Positions 21,175 to 33,900 of a stretch of DNA of 64,000 nt are shown one piece after another (within the stretch, counting starts at the first letter, position 1; each line of letters starts with the position of its first letter). The notes under the pieces were generated by a model. That model made no database searches. It saw only the letters and a list, made by a program, of their open reading frames with translations, and was not told where the DNA came from. The translations under genes and the position numbers were made by a program. The DNA comes from Malus domestica (Eukaryota; Streptophyta; Magnoliopsida; Rosales; Rosaceae): NCBI RefSeq assembly GCF_042453785.1, contig NC_091665.1:31335001-31399000 (forward strand). Reading direction: 5' to 3'.

Positions 21175-21642
21175 GGTGTTTCGAGTTGGTGAGTATAGAT
21201 ATGGTGCTTCTACTGGGTCGGGTGTTCCTTGCATCACCACCTTCTCTTTGTTGTTTGCCTTTGTTGGCAGTGTTGCTCATGGATTCCCATGAGCTTCTTT
21301 CAATTGGCTGCAGGTTCTTTGTTGTATGTTGCTGTGCTAGGAGTGAAGCTTGGGATTGGATGCTGGTATCGATGAGGCAAGGCTTAATTAGGGGCAGAAT
21401 TTGTGTGGATCAACATGCACATCTGCTGTTTTGGTGGTTCCAGCAGTGGTTATGACGGAGGATGCAGCGGAACTGGCTGTTTTCAATTTTCTTTTGTTTC
21501 GGTCTCAACTTCTGGTTGGGCCACTGTTGTTTCTTTGTGTTTTTGGTTTTTGGGCCTTTTTGTTGTAAATTTTAGTCCTCTGTATTGTAAAATTTGTTGT
21601 TACTGGTAATGGATGTTACCTTGGATAAAAAAAAAAAAAGTG
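21175..21642 (+). mobile_element. 3' end of a LINE (non-LTR) retrotransposon
   Basis: A T/G-rich stretch ending TTACCTTGGAT followed by a 13-A tail. It contains the anchors GGGTGTTC, CACCACCTTCTCT, GGCAGTGTTGCTCATGG, CATGAGCTTC and TTTGGGCC. The same order appears on the minus strand at 39310-39770, so the two are copies of one family. A poly(A) end and 5' truncation are typical of LINEs. No intact frame remains. Confidence 0.5.
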
Positions 21643-22725
21643 ATAAGTCATGGGCACAATAGAGGTCAAATCTGCAATGCTTGACTTTCACTACCAAAAT
21701 TTACACCTTTCAATCAGATCAATTTACTTCATCATATGGATTCTACTTCAAAATAGCTCTGTTTCCTCTAAAAATCTGGCTCCCTCACTTGTTCTAAATT
21801 TTTCTTTCACGTCATTATTGAAAGAGAAAAAATTAGCGTCAATTGAGAAGTCCTTGGAAAACTTGAAAGAGCACTGTTTGTACCATAGGTGATCGATCCC
21901 GACACTACTAAGTCTTTGCTACGTGCTGAGGCAAGTCTACCAAAGCACACCTGCCGAAGGCCTGTCCTCCGAAGCACACATGGCGAATCAACTCACCCCC
22001 TCACTCAGCACTTAAGCTCCACGCCTCTTACCAAAGCCAACCAGCTAAAACACCAGTATCAGGTGACCGGAACATCTCTGCGGAGGCCCACTTCATTTCT
22101 AAGTTGATCCAAGGCTGAATCAATTTTGCACATCAACAATATCATAACTTTAAATACGTTAAAGAAAAAGATCTCGGATAAATGATCCTCGTGATGTTAA
22201 GGTAATCGGATGATAGACTTCGTGGTTAAAAAAATAAGATTTAAATTCTTGTGGTGTAATCTGTTAACAAATTTAGTCTAAAAGTAATTTTTTAGTTAAA
22301 TATCTATTAATGTAAGGGTAAAAATGTACTTTAACGTTGCATCGTCTTCTTCCTTGTCTCTGCTATATTAGAGCATCTTCAAAGAAGATGTCAAAATATC
22401 CATATAAGCTATAACAGTAATAAAAGACCATACTAATATTCTCCAACCTAAATGCTAATTCCTACGTAGAGCTGACATGGATTGGCAGCAAAGATGTTGA
22501 TGTCAAATTCTTCAAATATTTTTTTATTAATTTTTTTTATGGGAAACGCTGAAACTGAAGGCAAACGAAGAAGCCAGAAAGACCGAAGCTTGAATTTTGG
22601 AAAACCAGATAGAAAACAGAGAGAAGAAAAGCAGAAAGCCAAACGCAGAAGCCAGATGTAAGAAGGACTCCTCCTTCTTCAGCTTCTCTCCGCCGTACAC
22701 CGCACTAGTACTGGCGAGCACTCGG

Positions 22726-22885
22726 AGGTTGAATTTGATTGTATCAGTGTCGGGTTCGAATTGGGTGTGAGGGACTTGCGGGCGGGAAGCCTTTCTTGGT
22801 GAGGTTGCGTTTGATTTTATCAGCGTCGGGTTCGAATTGGGTGTGACTCACACCGTGTGAGGGACTTTTGGGAGGGAAGCTTGCA
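22726..22885. repeat. Diverged tandem duplication (about 75 bp, two units)
   Basis: A unit with TTTGAT...TATCAG.GTCGGGTTCGAATTGGGTGTGA...GAGGGACTT...GGGAAGC occurs at about 22730 and 22808. The second unit has a 12-bp insertion (CTCACACCGTGT). It lies about 220 bp before the MRL7-like start codon, so it may be in that promoter. Confidence 0.7.
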
Positions 22886-23099
22886 GAGCTTCCATGGCTG
22901 AAGGTGTGAAGTGAAGGTGTGAAATGATATCAAGTCGTTACATAAAAAAAAAAAAAAAAGCAAGCAATGTTCTTTTGATAATATAACAACCGACAGGAGG
23001 CGGGTAATAAAAAGGAGGGAAAAAGGAGAAAAGGAAAAAAGCGGTTGAGTTCGGTGAGGCATTTCCACAAACACTTGGGCTGCGGAAACAACCAATAAA

Positions 23100-24315
23100 A
23101 TGCTGCGCCATCAAACTTGTCTCCCGCCGATGCTACATATTTCCCCTCTGCACCGCACCCGCACTCTGAACTCTCTTCCTTGCTATGCTACTTCGAGAAA
23201 ATTCGATTCGGAGCCCGACCTCATAGCTCGCTCCAATCCGAAACCGAAATATCGCAGCCGTAAAGCGGAAACTTCTGAACACGAAGGTGAAGAGCCAGGC
23301 GAGACGTTTCCAGCGACGATTCCGAGAAAGCCGCGGCGCGGGCGCAGGAGCGAAGCGGCTGCGGTTGAAGATTACATGCGGGAGTCACTTGATCGGACGT
23401 TTGCGTCGATCAGAGAGCAGAACCCAGAAATTGTTGAGAAGAAAGATGAAGTAATGAAGAGGAAAGTGGACGATGGTGAGGAGGAGGATGAGGAGGAGGA
23501 GGGTTTTGGAAGGGAGAAGAGCATGGTGGTTGAGGAAGAGAGCAAGGATTGGCCGTTGGATGCCGATGTGGGGTGGGGGATTCGGGCGTCGGAGTACTTC
23601 GAGAACCACCCAATTCGAAACGTGGTGGACGACAATGGGGTTGAGATTGATTGGGAAGGCGAGGTTGAAGACAATTGGGTGAAGGAGATCAACTGCTTGG
23701 AGTGGGAGAGCTTTGCTTTTCACCCAAGTCCTCTTCTTGTTCTTGTTTTCGCGAGGTACAACAGAGCAAGCGAGAATTGGAAGGCGTTGAAAGAGCTCGA
23801 AAAGGCGGTCAAGGTCTACTGGAATGCCAAAGATCGATTGCCTCCTCGGGTATGCGTGTTTTCGACCTCGTTAATTTCCAATTTTGCAATGATTTAATTG
23901 ATGATCGTTGTTAAATTTACTAACTTTAGCACCAATTTGTGTTCTTGATCGATGAACATTGTTAAATCTAGTAACTTTACCTTCAATTGGTGTTTTTGCA
24001 TTCGACAGTCGGTTAAGATAGACATCAACATCGAGAGAGATTTGGCTTATGCTCTTAAAGTTAGAGACTGTCCTCAGATTTTGTTTGTACGAGGAAACAG
24101 GATCTTGTACAGAGAGAAAGGTTGGAAGTGGACTTGTGTCTTCCGATTAGTTTCTGTCAGTTGTTTGCAAGAATTACCATATTTTCTTGGTGTTATGTTT
24201 TGCTTTTGCAGAGATTCGGACTGCAGAAGAACTGGTTCCGATGATCGCGCATTTTTACTACAATGCAAAGAGGCCCTCCTGGATTGATGCCAATGAGTTC
24301 TCTTCGCCTTGCTAA
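23100..24315 (+). CDS. Chloroplast MRL7/SVR4-type thioredoxin-fold protein
   Basis: A homologue of the Arabidopsis MRL7/SVR4 family (thioredoxin-like fold, no redox CxxC). These proteins act in the plastid nucleoid and are needed for plastid-encoded RNA polymerase activity and chloroplast development. Three exons: 23100-23849, 24009-24120 and 24212-24315, giving 321 aa. The N-terminus is basic and Ser/Thr-rich, as in a transit peptide. A charged, Glu-rich middle (residues 120-145) precedes the conserved block starting [10 protein letters not shown], then [40 protein letters not shown] and the C-terminal [11 protein letters not shown]. The two paralogues MRL7 and MRL7-like cannot be told apart here by eye. 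All splice sites are GT/AG. Minus-strand open frames in exon 1 are shadows. Confidence 0.88.
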
Positions 24316-25900
24316 TGGCATTCTGGTACCTAAAATTTGCACCGATTTAGATTTGTTTTTGTTTCTTTATGCTTGGTTATCGGTCCTAATGAGTTTTGGC
24401 CTCAAGCAACGGATTATGTGCTGGTGAGATCGTTGGTTTACTTAGAAGTTTGAAGCGTGGAGCGTGATCGAAAGCAGGTTGCATTTGCAGGTAAAAGCTG
24501 TTGATCCCTTGGATATTGGTCTTGAATGAGTGTTAACATCGAGAAGAAGGTCTTAGAGGTTGCTGAAATGGTATGGATTGCCATGATGCAGCCACTACCA
24601 TCTTCACCATCCACAAAGAAGAATTGGAAACTTTACTAGTAGCCAAAAATTAGCAAACGAGGAAATTAGATGAGCATAACAAGCTCCTTGAAACCCTATA
24701 TGGATTCTTAACACTATTATTTGTTAGGAGATTTCTCGATCTTCATTTTTGTTTTCCATTTTATTCATGGATTTGTGTATTTATTTTGCTTTTTCATTTT
24801 TATGTCTTTTTTGAAGCTATTATTATTTTAGTGTCCAAGCAAGCAAATAAGTGGAACCCATTGTTGCCACATGGGCATTGAATGAATAAATGACTGGGAC
24901 TTAAAAATGTAATATTTTTAATAAGTTGGGTATTTGTTTGGCATGTTTAAAAATATTGAGATAAATTTGAAATAACACTAAAAGTTAGGGGATTACTAAT
25001 TTTTTTTGTTTTATAATAAAATAACTATAATGGATAAAACATATAATATATTTTTTTGAACAAAAATATATAATTTAAATTATATATTATAGTATTTTAT
25101 TAAACATTTTGATTTCTTTTTGGAACAATAAACATTTTGAAATTAAGAGATTGAAAGTATGAAACTTTGAGTTGAGTTAATTTGAAAATAATTTTTTATT
25201 ATTTGATCATGTTTATTAAAAAATTTCAATATAGATTTGAAATTTTTTCATTCGGTAATGGTTTAAATTGCAAACTGAACCAAACTAAATCACAACACTA
25301 GTAATTCAAGTATGTCGATTTTTAACCATTGTGATTTAAAATTTAGGCAAACCGTAATGTGCAACTTGGTGCACGATTTGAATCTAAAATTGAATAAATT
25401 GGTCCAGCCAAAAAAAAAAAAAAGTGATTTGAACTGTAAACGAAATAAGTTGGAGAAAAATACTCATACAATCCATCACTTTTTCAAAACTTGACTACTT
25501 TTTAAAATTTTCATAAAAATAATGAAAAAAATAGAAGAAAAAGAAAAAGAATCTTAATGAAACACTTATGTTACTATTTATTTTAAACGTTAAGGATATT
25601 TTTACCTTGAAAAGTCACTTCTGGTATAATTCACCTATATTTTTATTTTGTTTTTTGATTAAAACTAAAGTTTTTAAAAACTTTTCGTTAGTCATTCTAA
25701 AAAGAAAACTCAAATCGCAAAATAATAAAGCAACAAAATCATAAAATGAAAATACCTAAAACGGGTCAAAAGCAATTTTGATTTTGTTTTAATTAAAAAA
25801 AAAATAGAAGAAGAAAAAGCACTAGGGATCCCTTTCGCGTTCTCAATTCTCAGACGCAATCGCCTCTGCGTCCGGCAATCGCTCTCTCTCTCTCTCTCTG
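24316..25900. other. AT-rich intergenic DNA
   Basis: The MRL7-like 3' flank, then very AT-rich sequence. A degenerate copy of the TTTTCGTTAA MITE family is at about 25555-25700. A (CT)n tract at about 25885-25899 sits in the leader of the succinyl-CoA ligase gene. No coding region. Confidence 0.5.
25555..25700 (-). repeat. MITE, AACTAATGAAAA/TTTTCGTTAA family, copy 1 (old)
   Basis: Retains ACTATTTATTTTAAACGTTAAGG, the GATTAAAACTAAAGTTTT core and CTTTTCGTTAGTC of the family seen more clearly at 32927-33080, but is degraded. Confidence 0.4.
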
Positions 25901-25940
25901 CAGTTGTTGTTTGGGTTTTAGGGTTTGGGAGCTTGCAACA

Positions 25941-28900
25941 ATGGTGAGAGGATTACTGAAGCAGCTGACCTCCCGCTCTCTCTCCGTCGCCGGAAAATGG
26001 CAGCAGCAACAGCTCCGCCGCCTCAACATCCACGAATATCAGGTCTCTATCTGTGTGTATATTTCACTCGCACTTACAGTCACAACCAAACTCTCATATC
26101 TATCAGTCTGCGATCTGTTTCTGTTTTAATCCTCCATAAATTCTGGAAATTTGAAAAGGACACTTTTTCGATTTTTTGATAATATTCATTTGTTTCAATA
26201 AATATTTTTGTTTAATTTCGATTAGTTCATATAAATTTGCAAAGCTAACAGTACTGATCAGTGAAAAAGTAGAACTTTAAATTGTGTTATATTTTGGATA
26301 GTGTATATCAATCAAGTAATTGGGTTGGATTGTATTTGTGTGAGAATGTTGTTTGAAGTTTGATGATGAATGCCTTTCATTTTCGGTTGAGATCAGGGGG
26401 CTGAATTGATGAGCAAATACGGGGTCAATGTCCCGAAAGGTGTCGCAGCTGGTTCCGTCGATGAAGTCAAAAAGGCAATTCAGGATGCATTTCCCAAGGA
26501 AAGTGAGGTAATCATCGGAGATCATAGTCTTTTCATATTTAGATTTATGAATCCCCAGCTTGCAAATGGTAAACATGTGAAAGTTCGAAATTTGTTTCTC
26601 GTTATATCTTACTTTCTACGAAAACTACCATAGTGGCTTAAAAGGAGAGATGCTAACTTCAATTTTGGTGCAGTTGGTGGTTAAAAGCCAAGTCTTGGCT
26701 GGTGGAAGAGGCTTGGGAACTTTTAAAAATGGTCTCAAGGGTGGTGTTCACATTGTCCCGACTAACCAAGTTGAAGATATCGCTGGTATTAATAGCCATC
26801 ATTGCTAAATATGATCGGATTTTCATGGTTTTATCATTAACTATGGACTAAAAATATCTACTTTGGCTTTCGTACAATTTACTAGCATATGTCATTTGCA
26901 CTCTTGATTGGCCCTTAAGCAATGCATGCATGTTAGTTTACAATCAATCCGTGATGTGTTACTGTACGGTTAGTTTTCTATATGATTCAGGCAGTTGCAG
27001 CTTAGTAAATGCGGTTCTGCTTTGTCATCTTGTGATGCTTATTTATCTCCATTTATACTAATCGTGCAGGCAAGATGCTTGGGCAAATTCTTGTTACCAA
27101 GCAAACAGGTCCTCAGGGAAAAATTGTCAGCAAGGTTGGCAAAGCAATTTGTTTCAAGTTGTCCGTTCATGTTAGCTTGAAGCAATGCATGCATTATAGT
27201 TTCTGAGCTTTCACTTTTATTAAAATTTGGAATCTTTGTGGCCGAGGATTCCAAACTTTCACTTTTACTTTATATGAAATGATGCTTGGTGCTAAGAAGT
27301 CCCAAGCCACAAACTTTCTAGAACTAGTAAATCATAACTTCATTTTTACTCAGGCTTTGGTCTCTTTCCTTTGCTTGTACAGGTTTATTTGTGCCAAAAG
27401 TTGTCACTTGTCAATGAGATGTACTTTTCTATCATTCTGGATCGCAAATCTGCTGGCCCAGTATATTTTCGAACTCAGTTCTTTGTGTTTGCTGCAAATT
27501 TCTGATTATATATTACTCTGTCTTTGGTAACATAAGTTTTCATCAAAGTTGAGCTCTCTAAACTAAAGATGCTTAATTTTTATCCCATTTTCCAGCTTAT
27601 AATTGCTTGTGCAAAGGGTGGAACCAGCATTGAAGACCTTGCTGAGAAATTCCCCGATCAGATAATTAAGGTAGCCATCCTCATCTTTAGTTTTGATGCT
27701 GTAGCACTACTCTTTCCTTTTCTATATAGTTATTTAACTAGTTTCTTGTTTATCTTTATTTTTTGGTTATGTTGTTGATAGGTACCTATCGATGTTTTCA
27801 CCGGAATTACAGATGAAGATGCTGCAAAGGTTGTTGATGGTTTGGCTCCAAAAGGAGCTGATAGGAATAGTTCAATCGATCAAGTGAAGAAATTATATAA
27901 GCTATTCAGTGAGACTGACTGTACACTGCTGGAAGTGAGTATAAACTTATTGGTTCTAGTAACGTTACTATGTAAGCTTCCCAGTTCCAAATTATTCTGT
28001 TTCACATTTGTCTGACCTTTGATTTTGGACAGATCAATCCACTTGCAGAAACTGCTGATAACCAACTAGTAGCTGCTGATGCCAAGTTGAACTTTGACGA
28101 CAATGCTGCTTATCGTCAGAAAGAGATATTTGCTCTTCGCGATCCATCGCAGGAGGATCCCCGAGAGGTGTGTTGTCCTTTTCAGTGGATAGTCATCCTT
28201 GTGTTTGACCCCACTTTAAGCTGATTAGTATTATCAGCTTGTGCTCTCCATTTCCACTAATCATCCTATCTTCTTCTGTATAAAATTTTTGTCGGCATAA
28301 TTCATTTTTGTTCCATATGTATAATGTATATGCAGTATGTCCATTTCAAAATTTAGTGAGGATTTTTGCTGTTGTTAACAAAAAGTCTTGCACACATTTT
28401 ACTAATTTGAAATGGAATTTACTGTTTCTAATCATGACCTGGGTTGGGTAGGTTCGTACACTCCTCTTAAAACCCGGGTCAGCTTTTAATAGGTATTCCT
28501 GATTCCCACCCCCATTAAGTGTTGAGGAAAGTTGGGACTCATTAATAGGGATTATAAAGGTCCCATATTGTCTACTGGATATAGTATATCGTAAATCATA
28601 ATGAAGCCCACATGCCACAGATGAGCTTGTTTGCTGGAGATGCTTTGTCTAGGATGTTGTAGGTTTTCTGATACACGTACAACAGTATACCCTCTGTTTA
28701 ATTATTTTTCTCTGGTCTCTTTTACCTTTTGACAGGTGGCTGCTGCCAAAGCAGATTTGAATTATATTGGCTTAGATGGGGAGATTGGTTGCATGGTGAA
28801 TGGTGCAGGATTAGCTATGGCTACTATGGATATCATTAAGTTACACGGGGGAACTCCTGCCAATTTTCTAGATGTTGGCGGAAATGCTTCTGAAAACCAG

Positions 28901-29830
28901 GTGAGGATGTAGTCATAGGATTTGATGAACTGCTTGTTGGACCTTTTGTTTCCCACTGTCGTCATCAAATCTTTTCATTTCTAGTTTCATTTTCTCGTTT
29001 TTTATCTGTATCTATTGTGTGTGCCTTTGGATTTGAAATGGTTTACTAGATTGTGAAGTGCCGCGTGCACATCTGAGTGCTAACTCATGTTCGAAATATT
29101 ATTTTTTATTGTTCATTTTTCTGTTAACTAAAATGGAAATTTCTTAAAGCCCTTACGAAACCCGGATTTCTTTTGTCTCTCTAATTCTAGATTATGCGAA
29201 ACAGGTTGTTGAGGCGTTTAAGATATTGACTTCTGATGAGAAGGTGAAAGCCATTTTGGTCAATATATTTGGTGGAATAATGAAATGTGATGTGATTGCA
29301 AGTGGAATTGTCAATGCTGCTAAACTGGTTAGCAATACTGTTCTGTGTTTTTTTTCCCTTAAATTAATCTTTGTTTCACTAAAGTGAAACATCATTTTGA
29401 ATTACGCTTAAGAGATTGAATAATTGCGGAGGGAAAATACAATTTGGCACTTCCTTCCCATGAGGGAACGGGTGGAAATTGTTCTAGTTAATTGAGCTCA
29501 TAAACTCTAAATTTAACAGCTTCGCGTAATTATGTCCTCAATCTAGTTTTTATGCGGCGTTAACATTTGTTCATCCTTGTTCAAGGTTAAACTAGAAGTG
29601 CCGGTGATTGTTCGCCTTGAAGGTACCAATGTTGACCAGGGAAAGAGGATTCTCAAGGTACCATTAGAAACTTAATCCTGATGTGTCAGTAAAAACTGTC
29701 GGTATTATCCAAGATAAAATGGAAATTTTACTGTCTGTTAATGGCTATTCAGGAAAGTGGAATGGCGCTAATTACAGCAGAAGATCTGGACGATGCCGCT
29801 GATAAAGCGGTTAAAGCGCTGAAGAAATAG
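25941..29830 (+). CDS. Succinyl-CoA ligase [ADP-forming] beta subunit, mitochondrial
   Basis: The beta subunit of succinyl-CoA synthetase in the TCA cycle: succinyl-CoA + ADP + Pi to succinate + CoA + ATP, as a dimer with the alpha subunit in the matrix. Twelve exons join without a break: 25941-26042, 26397-26507, 26674-26785, 27070-27134, 27383-27460, 27596-27670, 27782-27934, 28033-28167, 28736-28900, 29205-29327, 29586-29657 and 29753-29830. They encode 422 aa, the usual length. The N-terminus ([13 protein letters not shown]) is an Arg/Ser-rich mitochondrial presequence ending near LNIHEYQ. The ATP-grasp domain follows ([14 protein letters not shown]). The CoA-ligase domain has [37 protein letters not shown] and [15 protein letters not shown]. 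All key glycine-rich loops are present. A housekeeping gene with no lesion. Confidence 0.95.
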
Positions 29831-30952
29831 ATCTCTCGATTCTCTTTCTAGTTACATATCGATATGATTCTTACTTCTGCGGTGGCACTGATGTGCTCTG
29901 TTTAGTTCTCTTGTTTATGAAAGTTGAAACTGCATAAAACACCATCTGCACAATTTGATGAGAAAATTGAAATTGCTTGAAGGTAAGTTTTGAGGCTCTT
30001 ATCTGTTGTCAACAAGGAAATTTCAATAATCCAGCTTTCTACAAGTTTATTCAAGTTCGTTCTTTTTCTGGTTAATGTTATCTGAGCTTGAATGCTGCAT
30101 TTCCGTGGTTTAGATTAATTTAAAGTAGAATATTATCGTTTTCAAAATAAAACTCCATGGATCATTATCAGATCTCTTTCAACACTAACAATATGTTTGG
30201 ATGAAGAAATTTAAGATTACTAAGGAATTTTAAAATGACGGAAATTGAAATGAAGGGGTTTTATTTTCTAGAATTTGTGAATTTTGTTGTTTGGTTAACT
30301 TAAAAGAAAATGGAATTGAAAACGGAATTTGTTAATTTTAAACTCCATATCATAGAAATTGGGAAATGACACCTATTTACATGGAATTTAAACTTGGAAA
30401 TTGGAGGCCCCAAACCAAGTTTTTTTTTCCACGAGGAAATTCTAAATTTCTATGTTATTAATCCAAACAAGAGAATTGATGCATGTCAATTTATAAATTA
30501 TGACTATCCAAATTCCAAGTTTATTTCCCTCATTCAAACATAGTATAATTATTTTAACAAAACACTTTAATTGCTACCTTTTTATCTTATGAAGGTGGTG
30601 CTATCCGCACCTGTTTTTATCTCTCACACACTCATTTTAATTTTCAAGCTTCAGATTGAATGAATTTAAGAATATCAACAGATAAAAATTAACAAGAATA
30701 TGATAAGTTAAAATGAAGGTATGAATAGCACTAACCTTTTTAATTTGAGTTCAAAGGTAATGTTGGTCTAAGTTGGGTAGAGCCGTGCTCTCTATCTGCA
30801 CCTTGGTTTGAATACATCTCATCGTAGTTTAGATTAAATAAAAAAGCGCTCAATTTTGTATTGTTTAGGTACAATATCAAGATTATTTTTCATGGTTTAT
30901 AATTTACAAGCACCACAACAAGAAAAAAATCTAATTACTAACAAGATGTATA
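29831..30952. other. Gap between convergent succinyl-CoA ligase and FAO genes
   Basis: AT-rich 3' flanks. A degenerate GGGGTGTG-family MITE lies at about 30590-30740 (GGTGGTGCTATCCGCACC, GATTGAATGAATTTAAG, AAAAATTAACAAG). No coding region. Confidence 0.5.
30590..30740. repeat. Degenerate MITE, GGGGTGTG family, copy 3
   Basis: GGTGCTATCCGCACC at the left and ATGAATAGCACTAACC at the right are the weathered inverted ends. The middle matches the element at 4577-4735. Confidence 0.5.
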
Positions 30953-33900
30953 TTAATCCTTGTCCAAAGATTGTGCAATCTTCTTGGAAATGCAATAAGC
31001 AGTGGATTCAATGGTGATCATTGGATTCACACCAACTGCAGTCGGAAGCAAACTTGCATCGCAAACAAACAACCCTTTTGCCTCCCAACTCTCACCATTT
31101 TCATCAACTCCTCCTTCCTCCTCAGTAGCCCCCATTCTGCAACTCCCCATCTGATGAGCAGATGAGTAAATTGTCCACAGCTCCTCCCTCGCGCTCGGCC
31201 CTGCGGAGGTGACAACCGTGTCCAAAAACTCCTCCAAGTCCTCCTCCTTAACCCCCTTGCATTTTATCCTCTGCCCGTCGTTTCGATATGTCCCCACTTC
31301 AACAGCTCCTGCTGCAATCAGGATCCTCAGAGCCTGCCTTAGCCCTGCTAGAAGATTTTCTTTGTCTAATTGGTCTAATGTGTAGTGGACCCTCCCCTCA
31401 CGCTTAACCACGCCCGAACTGCTGTCTCTCACCAATGCAAACAGGTTAGCTGTTCTTGCATACTTCTCCATCTTGTCCTTCATGTCAAGCCTTGAAATCC
31501 ATGGAGACAATGTAGCAAATGAGGCCGGCCCTAGCACAGCAGTCTCAATAATCGCGCGTGCATTTGCGGTCTCAGAAACCACTTTGTGGATTGAAGTGAT
31601 GATCCCTCCCTCATATTTTTTTCCCTTGAACTCCGATTCGTGTTGAGGAAAGTATCCCCAAGACAGCAGAACAGGGTGGAGGTGGAGGTTCCGGCCAATA
31701 TTCCGATTCTTGAGTCCACTGGAGATCATTAGAGGAGGAGTCAAGAGAGACCCACATGCTGAAATTGTCACTTTTGCCTCGATTTTCAGCTTCCTTTTTA
31801 TGTTCTTGCTCAAAGATGTTGCTTGCACCCCAAGGCATCGCTTTCTTCTACCTCCGTCATTGTCACTCTCGAGTATAAACTTCTCAGCTTTGCATCCGGT
31901 TAAAATCACCGCACCACATTCCACAGCATCGACTAGCCAAGTTGAATCGGTCCCTTTCTTGTCCCCTGTTGGACAGCCATAATTGCAGAAACCGCAGTAA
32001 TGATCTGCCGATGAGTTCCTTGGAACTGATTCAACTTTCAATCCAAGATTTTCGCACCCTTTTCGCAGAATTTGATTTTGGAAATTTTCTTCGGTGCAAC
32101 CCTCCGTGACACTGATCCTCTTACACACAATATCCATGGCAGATTGGTAATCCTCGCTTGCATAAAGTGGAATCTTATGATCTACAGACCACTCACGAAG
32201 AACATTATGTGGCGTTCTGATAGATGCAGACCAATTTACCGCAGAGCCTCCTCCAACTGTTGAACCGGCTAAAATCATTACCATCGCATCTACGGATGCC
32301 ATAATTCCACCAGATTCGTATAGCTCACTCATTGAAGGGCCTTCTAGAGAAGAGTAATCCTTCGGCACGAAATAGTTCCCTTTCTCTAGAACGACCACTT
32401 TTTGGCCAGATTGAGCAAGAACTGCAGCTGCAACTCCTCCACCACAACCCGAACCAACAATGACAACATCACAATTGATCCTGTGGATGTTGTTTGCTGC
32501 ATCGTCCGCCACTTCGAGGCCTTTCTTCGTGAGAGATTGGACGAGGGTAGAATCGCTTTCATACACGGTTTCTATGATTCCCTTATCAAGAGGTCTCTCC
32601 TTTGGGGTTTTAATCAATTTTTCTTTCTTGTCTAAGTCAAATCCAATCGCTTTCCATGCTGGGTTTCTTGAGTTTTCATCAATCTACAAACCAAGCAGCA
32701 AAAGAGGAACAAAAACTTTAATTTCTAATGGAAAAAGAGTGAAAGATGAAACAAGGACCAATATAATAATTGCAAGTGTGCACCAACTAAAGAAGCAGAA
32801 GTGGAGTAACGGAGTGAGTATAGAAGTATAAAAGTTAACAATATTGTCCTTTTGCTTTGCCCTATCATTATTCAAAGTCATGAGGGATGAAAGCAACCGA
32901 TGACATAAATTATCTAAATTAAATTAAGAAAAACTAATGAAAATGGCTTGAAAACTTTGAGTTTTAATGATAAGGACAAAATAAAGGGTAAAGTGAATAG
33001 TACCAGGATTGACTTTTTAGTGCAAGAATGTGGTTTTTCGTTAAAGTGAACAGTAACATGGGTTTTTCGTTAAAACTCCTATTAAATTATTTATCAAGGA
33101 AAAACAATGGCATAAGATAAGGGTCAAAACTGACATGCCTTACCTACACCGGCAACGACACTGGTATACCAAACTACTAATGCCAGTGAAGAAGCCAGAA
33201 ATCGAAATTAGAAGAGGCCTCTCAGTCATATGAAAGAAATTAGACAAAAAATAATATAACTAATGGGAGAAAAGGTTCACTTTTTGTAGTGGAATGAAAA
33301 GTTTTAATCAAAAGAGAGTAGTGGAGTCAAGAAAAAAAAATATTGAGATAATTATATCATAAGCACCGAACTTTAGTTCCTACTTAAGTTGAACAAAAGT
33401 TAATAATCATGGCTCAAAACTGCAGCTATGAAAATTGTATTTCAAGATATTCCTCCTCTATTCTATATGTGTGGGGTTCATTGTATAACAACACTGTATC
33501 ATAAAAAATGATGAACTAACTAAGGAAGGCTAGTTGATATAAGGCTTTGGTTTCATAACAATACTACTGTAAAACACTTTTTTTTTTTCAAGAGAAACAT
33601 AATAAAGTTAGCTGGGAGTAAAATCACAATATCACAAGTCAAAGAATGCAGAATATCCAACAAAAGGCACACAAACAGAAGCTACAAAGTAAAGATACTT
33701 CAGGATAGGCCTGGGCCTCTCTTGGTCCTCAAGTGACTCCGCCATTGACTAACGCACACACATCATTGTTATTAATTCGAAATACTGTCACAGGGTCGTA
33801 CTCAGTATAAGTAAATCTTTTTTACTGTGGTGCTAAATATTCAGATAGAACATTACCCTGGAGAAGAAGGTGTAGAAGCAGAACATTTTGACCACCATAA

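Noticed and set aside
23372-23723. Minus-strand frames rich in Ser, His and Pro
   Set aside because: They arise from the Glu-rich part of the MRL7-like exon 1 read backwards.
26918-27200. AAGCAATGCATGCAT occurring twice in introns of the succinyl-CoA ligase gene
   Set aside because: Only a short shared word; flanking sequence does not extend the match enough to call a repeat.
31710-31982. Plus-strand frames over 30971-32263
   Set aside because: They are shadows of the long FAO exon on the minus strand.
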